A stretch of 64,000 nt of DNA from Caenorhabditis elegans (Eukaryota > Nematoda > Chromadorea > Rhabditida > Rhabditidae), in NCBI RefSeq assembly GCF_000002985.6, contig NC_003280.10, positions 5,266,501 to 5,330,500 on the forward strand, in the 5' to 3' direction. The translations under genes were made by a program, and so were the position numbers. Of the stretch, positions 34,001-45,619 are shown piece by piece. The notes below the pieces were generated by a model. It was not told where the DNA came from, made no database searches, and was given only the letters and a program-made list of their open reading frames with translations. Within the stretch, counting starts at the first letter, position 1. The number at the start of each line of letters is the position of its first letter.

Positions 34001-37000
34001 CTAATTATAATATTCAAAATACTAGGAGATTTTTTTTTGAGTTTAGTTCCAATTTTTGCATATTTTTGATTAATTTTCTGTAAACTCTCCAATTTCGGAA
34101 CCCGTCTTGATTATCTTTAAAACTTGCCAAGTTCAAAGTATGCAGGAACTTGCAAGGAACAATGAACATGTAGTTTGAAATACATTTTTAAATATACTTT
34201 GGTCTCTTGCAATGAGGTTTATGTGTTATTTGATGGTTTGAACTGGTAAACAATTCATTTTTTCCTGCAAAAACCCCCACTCAAGACTTTCATTAGATAA
34301 AGTGAAAAATTCCAGAAAATAGTCTATACTTTCTTCTTTTTTGTTTTTCCCCCACTGCTTCATCATATCCGGTCTCTTCATCTTTTTAAACCAGGCAGTG
34401 CCATTTTGAAATTCTTCTCACATCACTTTAAATCATTCTCTCTTGTTCAATTTATTTTTATTTTTATTTTTCCTCCCACATTCTATTTATCATTCCTGTT
34501 TCCGCTGCATTTTTGAATACCAAATTTTTAATTTTTTTTTGCAATACTTTAGAAATAAAGCGGAAGTGGAAATCGCTCCTGGAAAACAAATAGGAAAAGT
34601 CGTAAATTTTCATTTTGCAAAGAAGAAATTACATTCTTTTTTACGAAGCGTTCAATGAGCAGCTTCAATGGAAACTGGAAGTGACAAGACCCATAAATTT
34701 AAATTTTAGGAAATGACTTTTTTGTTGAAATTGAAAAATGGAAGTGACACGGAAAAAGATTGAGACAGGGGAACATGTTTAAACCTAGTTTTCAATTCCT
34801 GAAAGTAAACGCGTATTTCGAAATAAATGGACATTGAAGCACATATTGTTTGGGACATTTACAAAGTTGTCTTTTTCTGACTGTTGCACCGACTTTTAAA
34901 GAATTAAAAGGTAAAGTTTAATCTTTTAGATAATTTCTTTTTTTCTTTTTTTAAATTACTTTTTCTTAGAAAATACACATATTTCTCTATATTTCTATAG
35001 CAATCTTTTAGTCGTCTATATGGTAGCCCTTGATTAAATAATAAGCAGGATCTTTGTATGATCTGAACCAAGTTTTTCTCCAAACGTTGCAATAAATAAT
35101 TCAATATTAAAATTGAATAACCCCGTGTCCAGCACCTGTTTGCGAGGTGATAAATGATAATTAAGTGTAGTTTACTAGAGGAGGTGCATATTACTTTGGT
35201 TTCTTCCAGCTTTGACTTTAATTTTGTTTTCATCATTTTCAGTAATTTGTGGTTTGTCTAGTCTCTATTTCCATTCAGTTTTTTCTTTAATAGTGGGATG
35301 TAAAACTGGAAAACTTTTTTATAAATCCAACATCCTTGTTCAAAAAAGTTTATTCCCTATTCTATTTTTGCCCTGTCCTTTTACTTTTTGTGGTGCTTTT
35401 CCATCCGATTTATGTTCATATTCCCCTTCCTCTTCAACAATAGGACCTTTTTGTGCACATTAGTACGTCTCTTCGTCTGGCTTTTTTTTGCTTTTTGCCG
35501 ACTCCAAAATAGCACTGACTGGGAACATGGAACAGACAGTTAGAGAAAGTTGAGTAAGACTTCTTTTCTCTTTGCAAAAACGTTTTTTCTTCTTTTTTTT
35601 GCAGAAAACTTGAGTAGTTTTTGCAAACTTTTCAACTTTGCATTCATTGAGGAAAAAGAGTAGATTTGAAATTGAGATGGGTTGGGAGATACGGAATGAG
35701 AGAGGAAGAGCGAGAGAGAAGAAGTAGAATTTATTCAAAAAAGGCCATAATTATGTATGCACATGAAAACTGAAAACTCGAGAAGAGCCTAAGACTTCTC
35801 ACTTTTCTCCGTTTTTCACCAGGTTTGCTTTTCTTTTCGAAAGGTTTTTGAACTCTTTTTGTCGAAAACCCATCTATAAAGTTAACCAGTCCTTCTCGTA
35901 TATTTGAGATGTCTCACGTTAAGGACCAAAAGATCATTAAATGGGAAAATGACTTGCAGAAAAATAGACGTTGGAGAAAAAGTGCAGAGCACTCATATTT
36001 CGTAACGCAGATTTTTGATACTAAAATTATGGAGAAAAGTGTAAAAGTCTGTTGCAAAATTTATTCGGCTTTTTTCAAAAATTCTGTCTGAAAAGTTGCT
36101 ACAGTTGGTTGAGAGTTTTTTTTTTGAATATTTCTTTAACACATCCTCATCCCCTATTTAACCTCATCGTCTCCAAACTAGTCTTGAATTCTTATTGAAG
36201 TTCCAGTTCATGATATTACCGTAATCCTTCCTTTATTCTTTTTCTCTTCTCTGAATTCTGCTACTTCGCCTATACTTCAATCATTTTTCTACATTTCTTC
36301 CCCGATTTCAGACAATACGCTTCAGAAAAAAGTTTACATTTTCTGTACCTTAATCATCAGAAAAATGACTCATTTTTGTACACATGGCAGCTGCAAAACG
36401 CAGCGATCCTTTTGTCCCAAAGAAAAATTATGATTTTTCGTGCGGTTTGTCTGGACCTGGTTTTATTTAAAACTGTTGTTATTTTCGACTGCACATCCAC
36501 ATCTCTTTTTCACCTGGACCAGGTTTTGTTTTATTTTTTACAGTTAGGATCTTGCTGAAAGAGGTTTTGGAATAAACGCTATTCGTTGATATTAAGTTTC
36601 AAACATATTAATTATGAAGCATTAGTCAGTTATCGAAAATATATAATTTTCTCGGCATTTCGATAAAGTTGTTTTGTTGGTATTGCTGTATACATATGTT
36701 TGTTGTAACATCAGTAGCTGAAGCTACCCAATTAGCTGAATTTTCAGAAAACATTTATGTCTTTATTTCGAAACCTTCCAAACAGACCATGTGAAAATAT
36801 CGATTTGAAAAAATTGAAAAACAAAAAAAGTTTTTAATTCCTAACAATAAATGTAGGTGAATTAAAAAAATGAATTCAACTGAAATTGGCTAAGGTTTCC
36901 GATTTCACAATCCTGAAAATTTCTGATAGTTTAATAAGAATTTATGTAAAATAACATAGAAATAAAGGTCCAATCGGCAGCTTCAAAGGCTTGTCAAGTT

Positions 37001-40000
37001 CAGCGCAAAGACCGGGACTACAAAAATTCAAGGGCCTGACACATGTTCGCACTATTTCCAAATTCTAAAATGTGGCACCTTTTGGTTTGTGAGTCAAAAC
37101 TGATTTTTAAAAAATCAACTAAATTTTTTAATTGATGTTTAAGTGTATATAAAATTTCCCGGTTACTGCTGTGCTTTTTCTAATTTGATTTGCATTTCTT
37201 ACTTTTTAAAGGCAATTTCCGGAATAGGAGAGACGGGCTAACGTAAGTCGTTCTGCCAAATAAATAAATCTCTTAGGCTCACAACAACAATAACAAAAAG
37301 TTTTCAGCGTTCAAGGTTTTCCACAATTTTCCATTTTTCTCCGCGAATTCGTATTCTACTCACTCTGATTAATGAATTTTCGTAATCACTTGACATTCGA
37401 CACGAGTAGTTGCTTTTCAAGTTTCGTTTCAACAAAATGGAATTAATCATTTCACACACACACATTTTTGCTCCGTGCTCTCCGTGTTGTTGACGGCGTC
37501 GTGTCCATCCGACGTCGCCGTCTCAAGACTCTCTTACTCTCACTCACTTTTTTGCAAAAATACTCCGTGGAGCTGCTGCTCTTGAAGCACCGTGTGTTGG
37601 TTGGGGAAGAAGCTTTGAGACGGGCTCACGTGAAGTTCATGACTCAGTTTTTGTTTTGTTTTTCATTCAATTTTGGTATTGTTAGATGATAAATATCAGT
37701 TAAGCCCTTTTTCCAAATTTCTGACTTTGATTGTTGTTTTCCATCTCTTCTCTTAACAGAACATTTTGTTTGTCACTCAACGACTCGGTTGTCATATCGC
37801 AAATCTATTTTGGCTCTGACACGCCGTGAGACCCATTCCCAGGGATAAAACATATGAAGTCTGAACCATGGGTGGTTTCCAAAAGTACATGCTTAAGATC
37901 CTATTATTTTCTTGACTAATAGAGTCTAAGTGTAAGTAGTTTTTGGAAGCAAAACTGACTTTTTTGAAAAGACTTTAGTTTCGAACCCAGGAAATTGGAG
38001 CTATTGTTTTTGAAATATCACTCCGTATAATCTCTAATGTTTCTTGTTTTGATTATATTTTTTGCGCTTTGCAGTTTGTTTCTATTTTAAAATGAACTTC
38101 TTGAGCTTCACTATTTAATTGCAAAAAAAAAACAAATATTTTCTTAGAATATCCAAATTCTTTTCGGTCGTCTATAATTTATTTAACCTCTACATAACTT
38201 ATACATATTACACTTTTTTTTTTGAAAAAATTCAATCAAATATCTAGATGCTATTAAGATACGTTTTTTCCTAAAATCAAAAAAATCCAATCAAAAAAAA
38301 AATGTTCTAGAACTCGAGTGTCTATTTACCTCCTAACCAACTTTGTTCCCAAAATATGCAAGTTATGTGCCTTTAAACAAATAATTTTCGTAGATCCCAA
38401 ACTTTGTTCTAACTTCCAATTTTCCAGCTCTCACTTTTCCTACTCTCCAATTGAATTTTCAGCTGCCGCCTTCCCTTCTTTTCTTAGTTTTTAGCCCCGA
38501 GGTAAAACTTTTATTTTCTTAAATTTTCCGAGTCCATCTTTTTGCGTTAAACATCAAAAATCATTATTCTGCAAACCGCGAGCTTCTGCCTTTTGCAGAA
38601 AGCAGACGAAAATAGTCATAAAAACCGCCATTATCCATCTCGCCCCGTCTCCCAACATTTCTCTCATTCTCATTTTTCATTTTTTGAAAGAAAAAACTGA
38701 GAGAGCTCTCTGCAAATGTGGAAAGTGATCGCGTGTTTCTCCAAAAATAGTAAGGTGTCGTGAGTCGTCGGATGTATGTGCAAGGATCATTGTATGGATT
38801 ATGTACATGTGCAACTTGAATTTGAAAACGTAATGAGTCGGGGACGTCGTCAGTTTCTCATGCATCATCAATTTCATTTCTCTTTCCTTCTTCCTCCCTT
38901 CTTTTTTTTTCACTTTGAATACTTCATGCTTCCCGGTTTTCTTTCATTTCTTTAAGAACTAGACAATAGATAATAAAACAGGAACGGTTTTGCTTCCTGC
39001 TTCTTGTTTTCATGTTTTGTCTTAGCAATATGTCTGAAGGGAATTTTGAGTTGATTATCGGGCAGGTTTTTTGTTTTGTTTTTGGTGCAGAAAGTCAAAA
39101 GTTTGACTAGAAAATCTTATGTTTTTGAATTTTCAAAATTTTCCAAAATTTTACTTTTTGTTCAACTTTTAAGGGTGGCTTGAGAGTGGCGAAAGTTGAA
39201 GACTGATCATTGTTTGGCTGTAAATAATGCAATTTAATTTTTTTTTTGTTGAAAAGTTTAGTGTTAATAGTTGCTCATTACTCTGGGAATAGTTTAAAAT
39301 ATAAGATCAAAACAAGTCAAACGAGACGATAACATGATTTTTTAAGAAAAAAATGCATCAAAAAGCGTTTCCTTGTCTAGACACTTTATTGGGAAGTTCT
39401 ACTAATTAGGCACATTCAAACATTTTCGTTTGCACTTGCACAAAAATTACTATAAATTGCCGCTGATGAACTATTTCGGTGCATTGTTTAGATTTTGCTC
39501 TTCATTTTCAGTGTATTTACATATATATGGGGCTCTCATTTTCTTAGGGTTCAAGTTTTCATGGTTTTTAGTCACATATGGCTGTCTCCATGCATAATCC
39601 GAAAGTTAAAAATCATTACCACACTGAAAATTTCGTTTAGTAAGTCTTGAAAGAACAAGAAGAACTACAGTAACACAAAAATAGGCCCGGAGTTTCCGGA
39701 AACCACGGACACTGGAAGTCAATTTTTCTAATTTTTGTATATGTGGCAAACTCGGATAATTCGGCAAATTCCTTTTAGCCATATTGCTGGTTATTTGCAA
39801 TATTACTGATATTCATCAGTTAGAACAATAATATGTCCTCTTATAAAATCTACCACACTAGGATCATGTGCTGATACTTTGATCTAAACCCATTCGTGAC
39901 TTCAGAATATATTCAGTGATTCATTACCATTGTTTACAGCTCTAGTTTTGTTTGTATGTGCACTTTATGTATTGTTGGGTGAAACTGAGCCCTCGATTCC

Positions 40001-40483
40001 ACTTGCACAACCCACTCATTAGCACACACTTGTTCTTTGCGTGTACATCGTTTTCCTCAAGTTGTCAGGTGATCCGGTGAGGGGCGGTTATTGTGAACAC
40101 CAGGGAAACAGTTTTTATGTTTTCTCGAAAAAAATTGTTATACTCTCATTTCTCTGGTGTGTAGGCTAGAGTTTAGGAGAGGACGAAGCAATTTTAGTTG
40201 CAGCATTGCAGCCAGGAGACCCTAAAAATGTCATTAAGTTTTGTAGAATTTTGCAAAACAATAATGTTGCACCAGTACTATAAATAACGTCTCTTCAAGT
40301 ACAGTAAAAAAATTTCATCTGAAATGCATAATATTTACGGTAGTAATTTCATCAGAAACGCCTCGCACTCACTTTTTTACGTCTACTCGCTTCATCGAAA
40401 AATCGATGTCAAGTTTTTGCCTCTGGTAATGTTTCTTTAATTTTGTATGTTTCACTTCCTAAGTTTTCAGCTTACCTATGGCT

Positions 40484-40655
40484 GCCTGCCTGCCTTAAAG
40501 CGTGCCTAGTCTCTAAGTTTGCGATAATTTAGCGAAATTTTCAATCATATTTAAGGATTAATTGTAATGTGCAAATAGGAAGATCTTAAAACAACACTGT
40601 ACGAATGCCAAAAAATAGGCGGTGGTAGGCAGGTAGGCAGATAGGTAGGTCACCA
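40484..40655. repeat. small inverted-repeat element, CCTGCCTA type
   Basis: The left end reads CTATGGCTGCCTGCCTGCC and the right end GGTAGGCAGGTAGGCAGATAG, complementary over about 15 bases with mismatches, separated by about 130 AT-rich bases. Consistent with a decayed miniature inverted-repeat element. Confidence 0.6.
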
Positions 40656-42129
40656 TAAATAGTACCTTGTGAATCTTCAGTAATGCTACTTCAATTAGTT
40701 GTCGGCGTCGGCTTATTTTAGACATTTATAATAGTCCAAGGAGTACAGAATTTGTAAGATTTGTATTCTTTGTTTGCCTGGAAAGACATGTGTTCAGTTC
40801 AATCACCCGTAGCTAATAGTATAGTTGCACTTTGTGATCAGTCTACGTGACATCAAAACCAGATGATTTCAAGTGTGAACATTATCTTATCGCATTTTGA
40901 TAACCATTGGCCGACCGTCGGTTAATGAGCTTTTCACTCATTTTTTTTTTGATTTTTGAAAAATCAAAGTTTTTTCCTTCTATAGTTTAAACTAAACCAT
41001 GATCATTGATTCAAGTCGTTCATTATTTTTCTTTTTTCTATCCACTTCATTTTTCACAAATTTTTCGTGTCACTGCTTTCTTATCAATTATCACCTGCGA
41101 ATTGGAGGAGAAGAGACATTTTTCCCACCTTCTGAACATTTTTACATTTTCTTGCGCATTCTCTTCCTCTTTTCTATAGGTTTTGTTCAGGTTTTCTTGC
41201 AAAAAAAGTATTTTTTGTTCTCTTTTTAATTACTCGATATCAAAACTCAACTTTTCTGCACAATACAAAACTTGTTTTCTTGTTTTATCGTCAAACGAAA
41301 AAATTCTTTCTGCATGGGTTTATGATCCATAACTTTTTTTCTTGCCCTTGTACATGCAAGCTCTCTTTTGTTTTCTCATTTGGTTGGACAGACACATTAT
41401 GCTTAACAAATCATTACCCAGAATTTGTTATCAGAATTTTCATTTTGTTCAAGGAACCTACTGATAAGTGTATGTTTGTGTTGAAAATTTGTTCATATTT
41501 TGATCAAATTCTGGTCACTATGAGGCTAAGGTTGAAAAATTGGAAAATATTTGTTACGGTTTCAAGATTTTTTGAAATATATTGTCTAATTTATTATGGT
41601 GTTAGAGTATGACTTAGCGCGTTTTCATTGCTCTCATTAAAATATTTTGTCGAAAATTAAAGGTTCATCGTTTTGTAGGCATACAGGTAGGCATTGCTGT
41701 GCCTACACAGTTAATAAATTTGATCGTTTGGTTTCAAATACTTGAACTTTTCCCCATTTTAGAAAAAAATCAACTTCCAAATTGTTTCCTATACCAAATC
41801 TCTGTATTTACTCTAACATCACTTTTCTCTGTTTTTTTTTTTGCAAACATAATCTCTGTTTGTAAGGTTTATTTAGATTATCCTTTTGCAATGATAGTTC
41901 AGATTTAGTTCAGTTTTATGAAATATACACTTGCGAACTCGTTGTGTCACGAGGTGTCTAAAATAGTGATTTTTATCCAATTGCTCAAGAAAAAAGAGAA
42001 AATCTATTGATCATCGTCAAAAAGAATAACTACAGTGTAGTTCTACTAGACTGTTTGTACCGAGAAATTTTAATTTTGCAATTTCAGTGTTATCCATTTT
42101 TCAATGACAATAATTCTAGGTACGCATTC

Positions 42130-42205
42130 TTCACAGGCATAAAAATGCCTACCTACATGCCTACAAGTGATGTCTAATTCTTTGGAGGCAGGTAGGTAAG
42201 CAAAA
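42130..42205. repeat. small inverted-repeat element, CCTACC/GGTAGG
   Basis: GCCTACCTACATGCCTAC on the left and GGAGGCAGGTAGGTAAGC on the right, about 30 bases apart, can pair imperfectly. Same scattered family as the 40.5 kb element. Confidence 0.5.
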
Positions 42206-44694
42206 GTATGTATCTTGCAGAATAATCTGGATATTTTAGAGCAGCCTTAGATGTTATATTTTTGAATTTTGAACTTCTCAAATCAACGTTTTCCAACATA
42301 TTTTGATTTTCACAAAGCACAAACTTCTCCAAACTCAATTTTTACACTGTTTTAAATTTGAGAAAACCTCTCTAAGATCACTATTCTAAGATCCTTTTTG
42401 ACAGATTTGTGAGAAGTCACTGATACTCTCATCCACCATGTGCCCTTTTAACTTTGTGTGTGTTCTGCTCTTTTTGTCGGCGGTCTTGTTTCCCACATAG
42501 ACCCCACCACACAGACACTTTGAACAGAAAAATATTTTTGCAATAAAAATCCGTGTCCGTCCTCCACGCCTCATTCACTCTTTTCATCCGAAATGCAAAA
42601 AAAGAGAGGAACCCGGGGCAGTGGTTTTGCAAACGTTTGAGCAGCTGTCTGATGCTCGTTTCGTTGTGTGCATCCTCTTAATTCTTTCTTTCTCTATTTC
42701 TCGCGTTTTCTCCATATTTCGTCTCATTTTCAGTTTCAGTTTCAATTCATCAAAACTTGTCAAGAAAAACGAGAGAGGATATGTAGGATGGAGAAATTGA
42801 GAATATAATGTATAATTAATATACATTCCACCCTTCTCTTCGCCCCCATTTTTCCAGTTTTTCATTTTCTTCTTCCTCTTTTATTTTTCATAGATTTTTA
42901 AAGAAAATATATTTGTGTTATTTTAGATTTTAGAATTTATTTATGACGAAGTTGTATTTGTTGTTTTCATTGCAATTGTCAAAAAAATGTACCCTTTTGA
43001 AGCTTGAGCTAAACAAAACTGGATATGCCTTTGGGTAGGCAGGCACAATTTTAGGCATTAAATAATTGTCAAAAATGGGCCTGCAAGGTGCCAGCTGCTC
43101 TAACTTTTGTCACAGTGGAGTTGATAACAATTTATCAACATCGAAAATGTAGAAAAGAATTATGGTCAATATTTTGTCTTTTAAAACAATTTTGCAAATC
43201 TTATTAGTTTTTTTGAGTTATGCTCTTTTGAAGTTTTGTGACATTTTTATTTTTTTATCTCTCAACACCAAATTGTAACTTTCTTTTAATCTTAATTTTT
43301 CTCATTTTCCGAAGTTTATTTTTTAATTCCTCAATGTTTGCCTGTGTGCTCATGGATTTCTTTAAAACATTTTCCCGTCACTTGCTGTCACCTCCTTGTA
43401 GCCAACAGTTGACAGACGTCTCAAACCTCAGACAGAGAAGTGACAAGTAATCCTGAGAAGCTCAAAGTAGACCTAGATTTTACAAAGCACATGGATCACT
43501 AGGTGTCTTCAGTTTTTGTGCCTGTTATTAGATGTTTCGTCAAGATAAATTTTTTGGAGGTTTAGTCTCATAGCTTGTTCCAAACGTTTTAATCAAATTT
43601 TGCCAAAGCGTTGCAGTTTCATTTAATTCTACCATGAGAGTTGTAGTTTTTTACTTAACTGCCAGTGGAATTTCTGGTTTCGTAGAAACAGAATTGGAAG
43701 TTTGAACTATTGGAAATAAAAATCAAACGTATATGATGAAAATGGGCTTTACACCAAAATTGGGGTTTTGTAAGATATACCAAGAATTTTCTTTTTTTTT
43801 AATTTTTTTCGAATTGAAGTGAAATTTACAAATTTCTGAAATCTATAGATGCGCAACATTTTTGGAAAACGCAAAACTTTGCTTGGAAGCAATAATTGCA
43901 ACAAATTTGAATATACGGTAACTAGAGACTCCGTTGGAGGCGTCAAGGGTCACCTCTTCTTCTTCACTCGCCCTACCAGATCTGTTTCTTTGCGGAAATA
44001 AAATATATTTGCACCATTTTCAAAGCGAAAATTGACATCTTTATATGCCAACATTCACATTCGGATCAACACGATCGAAATCTTTTTCAAGCAAAGATCT
44101 CGTCCAACCTTATGCTGATAATTCAAACCCCCTTACATAATAATCCAACAGCTTAGTTTTTAGTTTTTGAGTTAAAGAGCTCAACATCTCTCAAAATAAT
44201 CTGATTTTTTTTGCGAGCCAAAATCGTAGTCACCTCGTCTATTTTGACCTCAGTTTGCGTTTTCTCCCCGCCAATTTTGTGAAGACGTCAGAAGTGTCGT
44301 TTGAATGTCAGATTTCGTGCATCTTTTCTGGAATATTATATAAAAAACATAAATTTTAAAGAGCTTCCCGGATTTTTTTCCATCTATTTCTATGAAATCC
44401 CAGATTTCTGCTCATCTCTTTCAATTCCGTCATAATTTTTATTTTTTGCAATTCCTACAATAAAAATTAGAAAAAAAAAGTCATTTTCTCTTACACCGGC
44501 TTTCCTCCTACATCGTTTCCTTCCCTAATCCTTTCTCGTGTCTGACACTCCCTTATCCGCCTCATTTTCATCTCAAAATTGAAAAGATTAGCCATTTGAC
44601 TATATAGAGATGATTAGTCATTTTTATGTTATATGTACACAACTTTTCATCTAAAGACTTTTTCCATGAAATTTCATGGTTTTGATGGCTAGGA

Positions 44695-44890
44695 AGGGAA
44701 GCAGACAGGCCTACTTTTTGCCTGCCTGCGTTCGTTTCTACCTATCTCATATTTTTAATTCTCTGTATGTGCAATGTAATTCACGAATTCAATAGACTTG
44801 TAAAGTGTTTCATTAACAAAAAAGTTCAGAAATTTTTTGGTAGACGGTAGGCGTAGGCCACCTGGGTGGCAGTTATCCGGTGCCTACGTG
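44695..44890. repeat. cluster of TAGGC/GCCTA inverted pieces
   Basis: Includes CAGACAGGCCTAC then GCCTGCCTGCG at about 44705-44730, and GTAGGCGTAGGCCACCTGGG followed by CGGTGCCTACG at about 44845-44890. Short complementary pieces allow several small hairpins. Another decayed copy or copies of the same family. Confidence 0.45.
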
Positions 44891-45545
44891 GAATGCTAAT
44901 TTTCAATGACGTGACTTTCCATAAGTGTTCTCTCAATATTTATCTTTCAAAAAAAGGAGAATATTTGCAACATAGAAATGAGTGTGCTCTTTCCTTTTGG
45001 TTTTTGATCATTCTCTTTTTTTTGGGATGAACAACTAGAGGGGCAAATTTCGCAGAAAAAACTTTCTCATGTCCTTGAACAAGTTCTATGCAAAAAAGAT
45101 TCTATTAGAATTCGCTCGTCTTCTATCTGAACCTAACTTTGTATTGAGGCCAGCGGCCAAGTTGAAAGTTCAAAAAATTTCTAAAAATCCGGAATCGTCA
45201 AACTACCATTTGTATCAAAATTACGCGAATGTCGATAAAATCAGAATTCAAACAAAATGCTGAGACTTAAAGTTTATTGCCGCATAAAAATCCGAATTAA
45301 ATTCCCATTATTTTTTTCCTCCAACCGTATTCTTTTGATCTCTTCGATGTATTCCTGATGTGGTTGCACTCTATATCCTTTCTTAAATTGTTCAACTCTA
45401 TTTTTTGTGGCATTAATGTTTAATAATTTTTATTCACAATCAGAAAAATATATTAATTTTCAATAATTTAAAATATTTTTAAACCTCCGTCAAATTCATT
45501 TTCTTATTTTCCCTGTTCTCCGTAACCTTACGTGACATATTCCAG

Positions 45546-45619
45546 ATTCACAAAAATTCCACGTGTCATATATACGAGTGGAACATTATTGGAAAACAAA
45601 AAGTGAAATGAGTTGATGA
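45546..45619 (+). promoter_or_regulatory. probable gcy-12 5' leader with two upstream ATGs
   Basis: ATATTCCAG ending at 45545 is a plausible trans-splice acceptor, which would make this the 5' leader. It holds an ATG at 45608 with a stop after one further codon (ATG AGT TGA) and an ATG at 45616 in the +1 frame, overlapping the real start at 45620 in ATGAATG. The second opens a frame through all of exon 1. Both could reduce translation from the main ATG (inference). Confidence 0.4.

Larger units (their letters stand above)
31096..45545. other. 14.4 kb without a supported gene
   Basis: I found no chain of exons with matching splice sites on either strand. Longer frames (31196-31648, 31757-31963) lack ATG. 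ATG-started small frames (35909-36091, 40999-41229, 45069-45263) are within what AT-rich DNA yields by chance. GC-richer, CT-rich blocks near 32380-32470, 33090-33320 and 37470-37660 may be promoter or 5' exon material. Several CCTGCCTA/TAGGCAGG pairs occur. Part of this is presumably the control region of gcy-12. Confidence 0.5.

Noticed and set aside
40999-41229. ATG-started hydrophobic 76-codon frame
   Set aside because: Its Phe/Leu richness simply follows long T runs; no conserved feature.
45069-45263. 64-codon ATG-started frame just upstream of gcy-12
   Set aside because: Codon use is reasonable but there is no trans-splice or promoter-like signal, signal peptide or family; a chance frame cannot be excluded.
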